Shown in pieces: positions 1-10,689 of a DNA stretch of 64,000 nt (position 1 is the first letter of the stretch; the number at the start of each line of letters is the position of its first letter). Origin of the DNA: Tribonema minus. Its lineage: Eukaryota > Sar > Xanthophyceae > Tribonematales > Tribonemataceae. The stretch covers positions 372,001-436,000 of the forward strand of contig JAFCMP010000018.1 of the NCBI GenBank assembly GCA_017506865.1, in the 5' to 3' direction. Made by a program: the position numbers and the translations under genes. The notes beneath the pieces are model-generated. The model saw nothing but the letters and a program-made list of their open reading frames with translations, was not told where the DNA came from and ran no database searches.

Positions 1-3000
1 TAGAGCATCATAACGGGCGTGAGCAGGTCCTCCTTGCTGCACGGCGCCGCGCCGATGGCGAGGTCGCAGCGCGCCACCATGATCAGCGTGAACAGCGACA
101 CGAGGGTGAACGTGTGTCTGCGGCGGCGCAGAAAAGGGGGGAGGGGGGGGGGGCGGGGGGGAGGCGGGTTATTGCTAATGAGTGACCCGTTTTGCGACTG
201 CGGCTAGGCGGGTGCGGGGTGCTGGCACGCCAGGGGCTTGTGGAAAATGATGAGCGTGAACAGCGAGACGAGGGTGAACGTGTGCCTGTGGAGACGGCGG
301 CGGGGGGGGGGGGGGGGGGGGGGGGGGGGAGGAGCGAAGTATTGCTGATAAATGACAGCTCTGCTACTGCGGCTAGTTGAACGACGCGATGAGAGTGACC
401 TCTACACAGCCAAATCTCTTAGAGCGCAGTGGCCTTGACCACAGTGCTCTGAAGCAAAGAGTTGGGCCTTTTATGATGTCATCGACGTGCTCGCCGCGTG
501 ATCGCTGCGATTATGCGTGCCCACATGCACAACAGACTAAGTAGGCTGCTGCGTTGAAGCAAACTTTTCAATGGCATAGGCGGCCCGGCCTCCTTTGCGC
601 CTTTATAAATGAATACAAGTCCACAAGTACAGCGACATCCTGCGCCGGGTATCAGCACGTCGCATCGGCGTTGTCCTTTCAATCAACAAAGTTAGCACAC
701 CAATTATTCTTGTCGAGGTGCTGCTGCGTGCAGCTACGTCAGCAGACGTGTTGCGTTGAGTTAGGGTTTGGGTTAGGCTGATGTCCGCCCCTGACAGCGC
801 CAATGTGACGCAACAGAGCTGCCTCGCTTGTGTTTGCGGATGATCCTTGAACGCCTCACTCTCCGGTCAAAATGGCTCTGCAGCAATGGCATTGCCATAA
901 GTTGCAGCAGGCGCACTATGCAGCGCTTGCAACTTTATTACTTCGAAGTATTATTATCGAATGTTGCGCTGGAGTGGATGGCATAGCTGCTACAGCGGGT
1001 GCATCTTTTTTCACGGCCAACGAAGACACTGGCAAGTTGAGTTGGCGCATGGTGCCAATTCGGTGATCAACCCTCTGAGTCAGACACCAATGACAAATCA
1101 GCTGTGTCCATTGTGATGGGCTGCTGTCCCCTTAGTGGCCGCCGATGGTCTCCCCGTGTGTTTCTTTCTGTTGGAGCATATGGCAGTTACATGCTCATCG
1201 CCGTTTGCACACTTGACGGTTATGGCAGCTACACTTGCCGGCAGACAGACTACAATACATTCACTTCTAGCAGCACACGACAGGCGTCGGTCTTCTGTTG
1301 CGTTTGTCCCCTTGATGTCTAGCTCTGCGGGTGTGGTGCAACAGGGTAGCGAGCAACAGCTCTCTACGTTGCAACACTTTTACCTATGCTGCAGAGCCCT
1401 GCCTGCGCGTTATTTGGCGGTTTGTGGGTCACAGCCATTACTGGCAGGTCGCATCTGTCAGCAAGAAGTGGGCCAACACCTACAACCAAGAGCACGAGTC
1501 CACTCGCCTCAGCGGGAAGAGGAGCACGAGTCCACTCACCTCAGCAGAAATAGCAGCATCTGCCTATTCCCGCTGAGATGAGTGGACTCGGACTCCACTC
1601 AGACTTCTCACCTCAGCAGGATAGCAGACTCGTGCTCACCGTTGTAGCATCTGCTATTCCTGCTGAGGTGAGTGGACTCGTGCTCTTCGTTGTAGGTGTT
1701 GGCCCACTTCTTGCTCACAGATGCCACCTGCTAGTAATGGCCGTGACCTATAAACTGCCAAATGCAGCGTACTACGCGTTCAAGTCTGTTGCCCTCGCTT
1801 TGCAGACGCAGCTGCATGGGCCTTGCATGAATTACCATAAGATATACTGCTGCATAGGGATGTCGAGATTCTGTGAGAGAATGTGAGGGGAGGCCGGGGG
1901 GGGGGGGGTCAGCGGTACTCACACGCGCCAGAAGATGAAGATGATGTGTATCCATAACTGGCGTTCCACGGCCGTCTTGGAGAGTGCTCTGTTCGATGTT
2001 TTGAAGCACAACGCTTCACTTCCCTTCTCCTGAAGAAACACTCACCGCAGCGCCGGTGCGTTTCTCTCGTCCATTGCAATACTGATCGCTTTCACCACCC
2101 CCCGCCGCGCCGCCTGAGACGCTTACATAAAACTACGTACGGCAGGAACGAAAATCTGATGGTAGAACTCGCAGCATTCAAGTGCACGATCCTATTGAGG
2201 CTTTTTATCAGCAGGGGGGGAGGGGGGGGGGGGATCAGCGACACTCACACGTGCCAGAACACAATGCTCCACTGCCCCCCCTCCTGAAATTGACCTCAGC
2301 GCAGCGGCGGTGCTTTTTTCCCGTCACAATACCCCCCCCCCCCAATCAATCTCAGCGCAGCAGCAGGAAGGGGGTGATCATTCGCACTCACACGCGCCAG
2401 AAGATGAAGATGACGTGGATCCACGACTGTCGCTCCACGAACGTCTTGGAGAAGAAGGCGTCCTTGTTCTTGGTCACGAACGCCGTCTTCACGTCCAGCG
2501 TGAGGCAGCGCGCCTGCCAAAATGTCTCGTTGAAGTCGTCGTACTGCTTCACGGTCGAGTGGTCCACGACTTCATGGCCTGCATTGGCAAGCTAGGGGGG
2601 GCAGGGGGGGGTAGCGGAAGGGTGCAGGATGCGCTCGTGCTGAGTGTGATGAGCGTACGTGGAAGGCAAGGGAGCGTCACTCAAAGTTGAAGTTGTGCGC
2701 CTGCCAGAACGTCTCATTGAAATCGTCGTACTGCTTCACGGTGGAATGATTGACAACCTCATGGCCCGCGTTCGCGAGCTGGGGGGGGGGCAGCACAACG
2801 GTGCAGGGCCAGGGTTGGGGGTGGTGAGCTCGTGCTAGGTTTCTGTACGTAAGAAACGCGAGGGAGCGTCACTCAAAGTTGAAATAGTGTTCATCACGTC
2901 CAGCGCGAGGCAGCGCGCCTGCCAGAACGTCTCGTTGAAGTCGTCGTACTGCTTCACGGTCGAGTGGTCGACAACCTCGTGACCGGCGTTCGCGAGCTTT

Positions 3001-6000
3001 GGAGGGTAGCGCAAGGATGCAGGGACAGGGTTAGGGGTGGTCAGTGCGCTCGTGCGTAGTGTGATGAGCCCAGCTGCAAAAGGAGCGTCTCATTATTGAA
3101 GTTAACGTCTCGTTGAAGTCGTCGCACTGCTTCATGGTGGAGTGATCCACGACTTCATGGCCCGCATTGGCAAGCTGGGAGGGGAGCGAGGGGGGGGGGG
3201 GAGCGAAGGGCGGAGGGTCCGGGTTAGGGGTGCGCTCGTGCTGAGTGTGATGAGCGTACGTGAGAGGCGAGCGTCACTCAAAGTTGAAGTTGTGCGCCTG
3301 CCAGAACGTCTCGTTGGAGTCGTCGTACTGCTGACGGTCGAGTGATCCACAACTTCATGGCCCGCGTTGGCAAGCTGCGGGGCAAGCTGCGGGGGAGGGA
3401 CAACGTAACGGTGCAGGGTCAGGGGTAGGGGTGATTTGTGGGCTAGTGCTTGGTTTCTGTACGTAAGAAACTCAAGGGGGAGCGTTACATCAAAGTTGAA
3501 GTTGTGCGCCTGCCAGAACGTCTCGTTGAAGTCGTCGTACTGCTTCACGGTCAAGTGATCCACAACTTCATGGCCGGCGTTCGCAAGCTGGGAGGGGAGC
3601 CAGGGGAGGGGGGGGAGGGGGGGGGGGGGGGGGGGGGGCGCTAGGAGGGCATTACGGCGAGGGTTTACTGGTGACTGCATGTGAAGAGTGGGGGGGAGGG
3701 AAGGGGGGGGGGGTGGTCACGGTCAGGGTTTCGTACCTTTAGGGTTTGGCATAGGCCGCTGGTGAGTGCATGTGACGAGCCCAGCGGCGCGCTGCGCATG
3801 CGACACTCGGCGGAGGAGCGTCACATTGAAGTTGAAGTTATGGAGTGGTCAATGACCTCGTGGACCGCGTTCGCGAAGATTGTGTGTGTGAGCGGGGATT
3901 AAGTGAGCGTTCAGGGGAGTTGGCGCCTTAGGCAGACAGAACTTCATTCCCCTTCAACAGCCATGTCAGCTGAAAACTTCAACTTAACTCCATATCGTGC
4001 GCGCGACGTATGACGTCACCGAGGAGCGTGTTGAACACAATGGCCGGCACGTTACTAGCGCATAGATAACAACCAGCTCCAATGATGACACAACTTCGAT
4101 TTTATACATCTTTAACCTTGACATTCCATGAACCTGGTGTGGAGCGCATGACATCCCTCAAGGAACGCCATGGCCCGCACGTTGCCTGTTCGCATGCTGT
4201 CAACCAGCTTCAGCCGTGACACCACCCAACAACTTCAACATATTTTATCTTCGACTGTGACGGTTCACGCACCTGCAGCGCCAGGTCGTACGCGGGGCTT
4301 ACGACGTCCCCGAGGAACGTATTGAACACGATGCCCGTCACGTTGCCCGTGCGCATGATGCCCATCAACTTCAATAGTTTGTCTTCAACTGTGACATCCC
4401 ACGCACCTGCAGTGCCAGCAGGTCGTACGCGGGGCGTATGACGTCGCCGAGGAACGTGTTGAACACGATGCCCGTCACGTTGCCGGTGCGCATGACATCC
4501 ACCATCGCTTCAATTGCGCCACCAGCCAACTTCAACATATCAAATTTTCAACTGTGACATCCCACGCACCTGCAGCGCCAGCAGGTCGTACGCGGGGCGT
4601 ATGACGTCCCCGAGGAACGTGTTGAACACGATGCCCGTCACGTTGCCGGTGCGCATGACATCCACCATCGCTTCAATTGCGCCACCAGCCAACTTCAACA
4701 TATCAAATCTTCAACTGTGACATCCCACGCACCTGCAGCGCCAGCAGGTCGTACGCGGGGCGTATGACGTCCCCCAGGAACGTGTTGAACACGATGCCCG
4801 TGACGTTGCCGGTGCGCATGATGTCGACCAGCTGTTGCGACATCTTGTGGTAGAGCCATGCGAGGAACTCGGGGCAGAAGCGCATGTTGCTCGCCTCGCC
4901 CCAGATCAGCAGGTACAGTGCCACTGCGCCATGTGCGAGAAATTGCAGTGTTAGGATTAGGGCTAGTATTTAAACCATGACGTCATTAGAGAAGGCGCAA
5001 GTGAAATTTGTACTCTTGTTGAGCGCATGTTGCTGGCCTCGCCCGAGATGAGCAGGTACAGCGCCACTGCGGGGGCGCATAAGGAGCGCGCGGTGAATGC
5101 CGTCGTTAGAGCAGGTGCGTCTGACATCACCGCGGTGTCGATGGTGTGAGCGTCGTACACGTTCCGTACGCATCTCGGAAGAAGTGAAGCACAATCAACG
5201 TCAACAGCGCGACGCTGTCGGCGCCAAAAGGGTAGGGTTTGGGTTAGGGTTACAAAGCATGCATACAGGATACACCATAGGAACATGTAAGTGCAGCTAC
5301 ACTGTGCCCATCAAAATGCCACCAGTGGCCCATGCCTTCAAGAGCCACAGCAACCGCGCGCGGTGCTGATCGCACGTTGATGTTACGCACGCTCGCAGTT
5401 GGACTCGACTACATCACGCAATTATCTGACTTTCTTGAAGTTTTGCAATCTTCATCAAGCCGAACCTTCAAGGGCCGTGCCGGTGCCGGTTTCAGCCATA
5501 TCTTTGGTGTTGAGACAAGTCTACCATGCACCCTTCAAGCTGGTCTGGAACCGATGAAACTTTACTGAAGGTGATCTGAGCAGCAGCTGACCATTAAGGG
5601 CCGCGCCGGTGCCTTCTGTATTGTGATTCTGATGCACACTTCATGTCGAACTTTACTGAAGGTGATCTGAGTAACTGCTGACCTTCAAGGGCCGCGCCGG
5701 TGCTTTCTTCGACCCTGTCGATGGTGTTTAGATGAGTCTACGGTGCACCCTTCCAGTTGGTCTGGAGAGCTGACTCTGAATGCACACTTCAAGTTGAACT
5801 TGACTGACATCTGGAAGCAACCTGCGCAAAGGCTCACCTTCAGGGGCCGCGCCGGTTCCATGTTCATCGTGATTCTGATACACACTTCAAGTTAAACTGT
5901 ACTGAAGATCAGCAATGAATCTGAGTAACTGCTGACCTTCAAGGGCCGCGTCGGTGCCGTCTTCAACCCTGTCCATGGTGTAAAGACGAGTCTACGATGC

Positions 6001-9000
6001 ACCCTTCAAGTTAGTCTGGAGAGCTGACTCTGAATGCACATTTCAAGTTGAACTTGACTGATTTCTGGAAGCAACCTGCGCAAAGGCTCACCTCAGGGGC
6101 CGCGCCGGTGCCATCTTCATCGTGATTCTAATACACACTTCAAGTTGAACTGTACTGAAGGTCGGCAACTAATCTGAGCAACTGCTGACCTTCAAGGGCC
6201 GCGCCGGTGCCGTCTTCAACCCTATCCATGGTGTATAGACGAGTCTACGACGCACCCTTCAAGTTAGTCTGGAGAGCTGACTCTGAATGCACACTTCAAG
6301 TTGAACATGACGGATATCTGGAAGCAATCTGAGCAACCTCACCTTCAAGTGCTGCGCCGGTGCCGTCTTAAGTGTGATTCTGATATGAACTACAAGTTGA
6401 ACTGTACTGAGGATCGGAAATGGATCTGAGTAACTGCTGACCTTCAAGGGCCGCGCCTTGAGTTTGTCACACTTCAGGTTAAATTTGACTGCCAAAGCCC
6501 TCTTGAGATATACACTTCAGGTTGAAATTTATTGAAGTTTTGCGACCTTCAACAAGGCTCACCTTCAAGTGCCGCGCCGGTGCCGTCTTCATCATCCCCA
6601 AAGGGGCTCACGTACTGGCTGGCCTTGTCCTTGGAGTCCACCAATGAGTGCGGCGCGACGCCCATGAACTCGCACCACATGCTGCGCAGACCAGAGTGAT
6701 TCATGAATATGAGCAGGGTTAATTCCATGAATGAATGTGAGTCCACGAGCGAGTGCGGCGCGACGCCCATGAACTCGCACTACATGCTGCGCAGATGTAA
6801 GAGTTCATTCATGAACATGATCAGATTTCATTCATGAATGTGATTAGAGTTCACGATGAATGAAATATCCGCTTCGGAAGCGCGTGAGTGCGGCGCGACG
6901 CCCATAAACTCGCACCACATGCTGCGCGCACAGCAGAGTTATTCACGAACGCAATGAGAGTCCATTTATGAATGCGATCAGAGTTCATTCATGAACGTGA
7001 AGTTCACGGAAAGGGCGGTGCGACGCCCATGAATTCGCACCACATGCTGCGCACATCAGAGTTCATTCATGAACATGAGTTCATTCATGACCATGATCAG
7101 AGTTAATTCGCGAATCTAACCAGAATTCACCAAGAATGCGATGATCACCGCTTCGTAAGCGCGTGAGTGCGGCGAGAGGCCCATGAACTGAGCATCATGT
7201 GCTGCGCAGACCAGAATGCGTTCATGCACGTGATCAGAGTTCATTCATGCACATGATTGTCAGTCAAACTTCAATCCCAGCCCATGGGCACGAGTAATTG
7301 ATCCGATGCAGCATGGCGTTTCCCACACCGCTTCCGAAGCTCACGAGTGTGGCAATGCGGCACTGGAACGCACACTGGGGCGGGGGCATGCCGTGGCGTC
7401 TGCAGCACGCTCAGAGCACATGCAATCGCCCACAATGGCTGGCGCCTGGTGCTATTCGACGCTGTCGGAGACCTAACCCTAACCCTAACCCTAACCCTAA
7501 CCCTAAGCGCGCATCGATCAGGCGTACCTCTGCGCGTGCAGGGGGGAGCGCGTCGCCCACGTAATCCTAACCCTAACCCTAGCCCTGACCCCTGACCCCA
7601 GCCTGCCTAATCCCTAACCCCCATGCTATCCCTACTTTAACCCTACCCCTAGCCCTAACCCGAACCCTAACCCAAAGCGCGCACAACGCGCTGAGGCGCA
7701 GCGGACCGCCGCACAGCTACCTAGGGTTCAGGTTAGGGCACCGCGCACTCATCGGTAGGTGGACAGCGGCTCGTCGCGGTAGTTGCACAGCTTGAGCAGC
7801 GCCGCCGCATGCACGGCGCGGCCTAACCCTATTTCTAACCCTCACCCTCACCCCAACACTGACACTAACTTTGAAATCTAAAAAATAGATACCTATAATC
7901 ATGATTTGAAACCTTCACCAAAGAAGCACTCGCTGGTAGTTGGACAGCAGCTCGTCGCCGTAGTCGCGCAGCTTGAGCAGCGCCGCCGCCTGCACAGCGC
8001 CGCCGCCGCCTAACCCTAATCCTTGACCTAACTCTAACACCAACCCTAACCCTAAACCTCAGCGCACTCACTGGTAGTTGGACAGCAGCTCGTCGCGGTA
8101 GTCGCGCAGCTTCAGCAGCGCCGCCGCCTGCACAGCGCCGCCGCCGCCACCGCCCTGAAAGTCCAACACGCCACCGAGCGTGCCAGCGCCCACCATCTCG
8201 AGGCGCGTGAGGCGGCTCGCAAGAATGCCCTTGGCGTTGTCGAGCTGGCAGCGCACGTTGTCGGGCTGGAAGCCGAAGACGAGGGCTAGGAGTTCGAAGG
8301 CGTTCGCCTCGGTGTCGCCGTTCGCGCCCTTGAGCGCCGCGCGCAGCGCCGCGATGTACTCTTTGCCCTTGCTGCGCCGGTGGCAAAAGGGGACACAGAA
8401 GGGCGGGTGAGTACGAATCGCGCACTTGAAAGTTGCAGTGGCGGTCTGTCGCTGGCAAAGAGCGCAAGGCGTTGGCCTCGGTGTCGCCGTTGGCGCCCTT
8501 GAGCGCCGCGCACAGCGCCGAAATGTACTCTTTGCCCTTGCTGCGCGCGCAAAAGGTGATACAGAGGGACGGAAGCGCAGTGTGTCAAAACAAATTGCGC
8601 ACTTCAAAGTTGCAGTAGCGGTCTGTCGCTGGCAAAGAGCTCGAAGGCGTTGGCGTCGGCGTCGCCGTTGGCGCCCTTGCTCGCAGACGAATTTTTGACA
8701 CTTTGCACTGCCTCCGCAGCCATCTGGCGGGCAGTGTGCATAGATTAGATTAGGGTTAGGGTTAGGGTAAGGTAACCTGACCTAGGGGTAGGGGTAGGGT
8801 TAGGGTTAGGTCACCTAACCTAGGTTACCTAACCCTAACCCTACCCCTACCCCTACCCCTAACCCTAACCCTAACCCACTGTCACCGCCATGCCACCGCT
8901 GGCATCACGGCATCGCCTGACAGTCAGACACACAGCTCTGCGCATCTGCCAGAACTGTGCTAGCAGAGAGCTAGTTTTGTGTCACAAAGCACGTGCTGGC

Positions 9001-10680
9001 AGCCCACGACTGACAAGGGCGACACCCAGTTTTAGAAAGGGTCTGGCAGCGCCGCCGCCGCCGCCGCCGCCACCGCGACCGGGGGTGAGCGCCATGCGCA
9101 GCGACGCAGCGACTGCCGCTAATGCCGCGTAGGGTTAGCCCTCACCCAAGCCCGAACCCTAACCTTAAATGTCACCCCAAATCTTACCCTGAACCCTGCC
9201 CTCGACTCTCGCTGCGCATCGCAATCCATCCGCAGTGAACGGCGCCTGCGCGAACGCTTGGTGAGGGTTAGGGTTGGGCCCTAACCCAAACCCTAACCCT
9301 AACCTTAACCCTGACTTGGTGAGGGTGCCTGATCCGCAGCGGGCGGCAGCAGCGTGAGCGCGACGCGATGACTAGGTAAAGGCGGCTGTTGGCTGCACTG
9401 CCTCGGGCGGAAGAAACCGCGCGCGCAGGCCGTCATCATCCATATGGCGGCCGCTGTCAACGCTGCTCGATGCGCGCGCCGCAGTGCTCAGCCAGCTGCT
9501 GATTCAGCGCTAAAAAATGGCCTAGCCCTCGCTTCCTAAACTCTAAGGGAAATACCCAGGAGCCCCCTCAATGTAAGTTCCGCGTCGTCGCGTCAGGGCG
9601 CACGCTGCTGTAACTGCCGCGCCGCCCGTTACATTTGCGATCCATACAAGAACGCCCTACTTACCAGTCCAATGAGCGTTGGCACCCTAAGCCTAGCCCT
9701 AAGCCTAACCCTAACTGCGCCGTGTTGACCGTCCAACGGGCAGTCCTTTTTTTTTTTTGCTGCTCTCGCCACTCTTTGACACCACTTGTTCCGTGCTGCG
9801 CAGCGTTGCGCGGCGGCGGCGGCACGCGACCTGTGCGCGGGAGCGACCGCCGCCAGCAGCAATCACGCGATGCCCCTCCCCCCCCCCCCCCCCCCTTTCC
9901 GACAGCAGCACCAGCGCTCTTCTGCAAGGCACAGTAGAACGGCGGCGCGCAACCTGCGTGCGGAAGCAACCGCCACAACTGCACGCCAGTAATCACGCGA
10001 TGCCCCCTCCCCCCCCCCCCCCCCCCCCCAGCACCAGTTTGACAACATTTAAAACAGTACTTTTCTGAGCGGCGCAGGAGCGGGCACGCCGCGCGAGGGG
10101 GCGACGGCCGGGACTACACGCCAACACACACGTGACGCCACCGCCGCCCCAGCACACGTTTTCGAAGCAGGTGCTTTTCTGCGACGCACAGCAGCTGGCG
10201 GCACACAGCAGCGACCGCTGACATGCCAGCGCTCACTTAGGGTTAGGGTTAGGCACCACACGCAAATCAGCGCACACTCACGTGCCGCCGCCCGCCCCCG
10301 CCCCCGCCCCCAGTGCCGCGCCGCCGCCGCCGCCGCCACTGCCGCTGCTGCCCCTGCTCAGCGCAAACAGCCGCAGCGCCATCGTCTCGGCGCTCGTGAT
10401 GGTCACGCGCGGCCGCAGCGGCGGCGCAGGGCGCGGCTCATCCTCCTCCACCACCGGCGTGCGCCCCGCGGCGAACGACGCCATGACGCTGCTCACGACG
10501 TCCGTCATGCGCCCCCCCCCGCCTCCCCCTGGCGCGCCCGCCGCTGCCGCCGCCGCGGCGCCGCCGTGACGCGATGAGGATGGTGGCGGCGCGCCGCTGC
10601 CGCGGAGGCGGCGCAGCGGCGCGGCGTCGTCGTCGTCGTCCGGCGGCAGCGGCGGCGCGTCGCCGTTGATTTCCGCCGTC
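1..10680 (-). CDS. Callose/1,3-beta-glucan synthase (FKS1/GSL family), N-terminal part, 3' end beyond window
   Basis: Family members polymerise UDP-glucose into 1,3-beta-glucan at the plasma membrane. Six minus-strand exons join in phase with GT-AG introns: 10680-10282, 8371-8072, 6681-6563, 4923-4733, 2591-2392 and 117 to beyond base 1. The first exon is low-complexity (Asp, Pro, Ala and Gly runs). The second carries FGFQPDNVRCQ followed by LLSNYH, and the third continues MWCEFMG; plant callose synthases have FGFQKDNVANQ and NYRSWCKFL here. The fourth carries ALYLLIWGEASNMRF, the family's signature (ALYLLIWGEAAN). The fifth has KQYDDFNETFW and KTFVERQSW. The sixth enters the first membrane helices (FTLVSLFTLIMVA). 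The catalytic domain lies outside the window. The start is unresolved: translation may begin at the ATG at 10508, or an earlier exon may exist, since the frame stays open upstream. All five introns carry arrays of junction copies (separate entries). Confidence 0.9.
240..290 (-). repeat. Junction copy of glucan synthase exon <1-117
   Basis: A diverged copy of the 5' end of the exon at the left edge, encoding HTFTLVSLFTLII with its acceptor. It lies upstream of that exon in the minus-strand gene and breaks off into unrelated sequence. Long G runs at 127-167 and 301-330 are C tracts on the sense strand, next to the acceptors. Confidence 0.75.
545..623 (+). repeat. Dispersed 75-bp repeat, copy 1
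   Basis: The stretch from GCTGCTGCGTTGA through CCCGGCCTCC to CTTTATAAAT and TACAAGTCCA recurs at 58228-58302 in the same orientation with about 85% identity. Flanks are unrelated. The family is unknown; it is short enough to be a SINE or MITE fragment. Confidence 0.7.
1408..1770. repeat. Large foldback (inverted repeat) derived from coding-like sequence
   Basis: The arm at about 1411-1519 is the reverse complement of about 1661-1764 with high identity. The inner part (1520-1660) holds further inverted copies of CACCTCAGCAGGAAT-like sequence, so the whole 360 bp can fold. The left arm translates on the plus strand as WRFVGHSHYWQVASVSKKW. This resembles the VGPGHWLFVAxVSxxW segment that I recall from algal ankyrin-type proteins. 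It lies in the last glucan synthase intron of the window and looks like an inverted duplicate of a captured coding fragment. Confidence 0.75.
1922..1990 (-). repeat. Downstream junction copy of glucan synthase exon 2392-2591
   Basis: A diverged copy of the exon 3' end (the part encoding KTFVERQSW onward) with its GTGAGT donor, located in the following intron. Confidence 0.75.
2690..3880 (-). repeat. Upstream junction-copy array, glucan synthase exon 2392-2591
   Basis: Six copies of the exon 5' half, encoding LANAGHEVVDH and then KQYDDFNETFWQA, lie near 2694-2785, 2888-3000, 3105-3178, 3285-3378, 3495-3595 and 3825-3880. Each has its acceptor after a C run on the sense strand. After the copied exon part most units switch to AAGTTGAA-type sequence and lack a 5' splice site. 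Confidence 0.9.
4008..4700 (-). repeat. Downstream junction-copy array, glucan synthase exon 4733-4923
   Basis: Five copies of the exon 3' part (encoding MRTGNVTGIVFNTFLGDVIR through LLALQ) each keep the GTGCGTGGGATG donor: near 4008-4065, 4150-4205, 4270-4365, 4400-4505 and 4565-4675. The two closest to the exon are almost identical over a 163-bp unit (CAACATATCAAA at 4533 and 4696), which marks a recent duplication. Confidence 0.92.
5020..5070 (-). repeat. Upstream junction copy, glucan synthase exon 4733-4923
   Basis: A copy of the exon 5' end, encoding ALYLLISGEASNMR with its acceptor region. It then breaks into unrelated sequence. Confidence 0.8.
5457..6480 (-). repeat. Downstream junction-copy array, glucan synthase exon 6563-6681
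   Basis: About ten copies of only the last 20-25 nt of the exon (encoding GTGAAL/E) with the GTGAGC/GTCAGC donor lie near 5463, 5590, 5685, 5840, 5938, 6082, 6187, 6343 and 6437. Each is followed by intron-type sequence rich in CACTTCAAGTTGAA. Spacing alternates near 100 and 150 bp. Confidence 0.88.
6743..7210 (-). repeat. Upstream junction-copy array, glucan synthase exon 6563-6681
   Basis: Four copies of the exon 5' end (CATGTGGTGCGAG, encoding MWCEFMGVAPHS) with the TGCGCAG acceptor lie near 6743-6797, 6886-6930, 7012-7052 and 7160-7210. They are separated by TTCATTCATGAA-rich spacers that are themselves repeated. Confidence 0.88.
7470..7680. repeat. Interstitial telomeric repeats (CCCTAA)n
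   Basis: Five perfect CCCTAA units at 7472-7508 and a longer degenerate block at 7565-7680, in the intron between glucan synthase exons. They are flanked by unrelated unique sequence on both sides, so this is not a chromosome end. Confidence 0.9.
7751..8005 (-). repeat. Downstream junction copies, glucan synthase exon 8072-8371
   Basis: Two copies of the exon 3' end (encoding LLKLRDYRDELLSNY) with the donor region, near 7751-7820 and 7926-8005, each accompanied by CCCTAA-type sequence. Confidence 0.88.
8458..8682 (-). repeat. Upstream junction copies, glucan synthase exon 8072-8371
   Basis: Two copies of the exon 5' end (encoding KGKEYIAAL and ANGDTEANAFE), near 8466-8560 and 8645-8682. The first keeps its GCAG acceptor region. 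Confidence 0.85.
8743..8877. repeat. Inverted telomeric array, (TTAGGG)n facing (CCCTAA)n
   Basis: TTAGGG units and GGGGTA variants run on the left. A small palindromic centre (TAACCTAGGTTA at 8815-8826) follows, then CCCTAA units with the mirror-image CCCCTA variants on the right. The mirrored variants make this a true inverted repeat. Confidence 0.9.
9261..9315. repeat. Second, short inverted telomeric tract
   Basis: GTGAGGGTTAGGGTTGGG runs directly into CCCTAACCCAAACCC and further CCCTAA units, the same head-to-head geometry as at 8743-8877 but shorter. Confidence 0.8.
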
Positions 10681-10689
10681 CTACGTAAG

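Noticed and set aside
7470..9315. Chromosome end marked by telomeric repeats
   Set aside because: The repeats are short, in both orientations and flanked on both sides by exons of the same gene.
10282..10569. Pro-rich plus-strand frame
   Set aside because: Antisense shadow of the glucan synthase N-terminal exon, which joins in phase on the minus strand.
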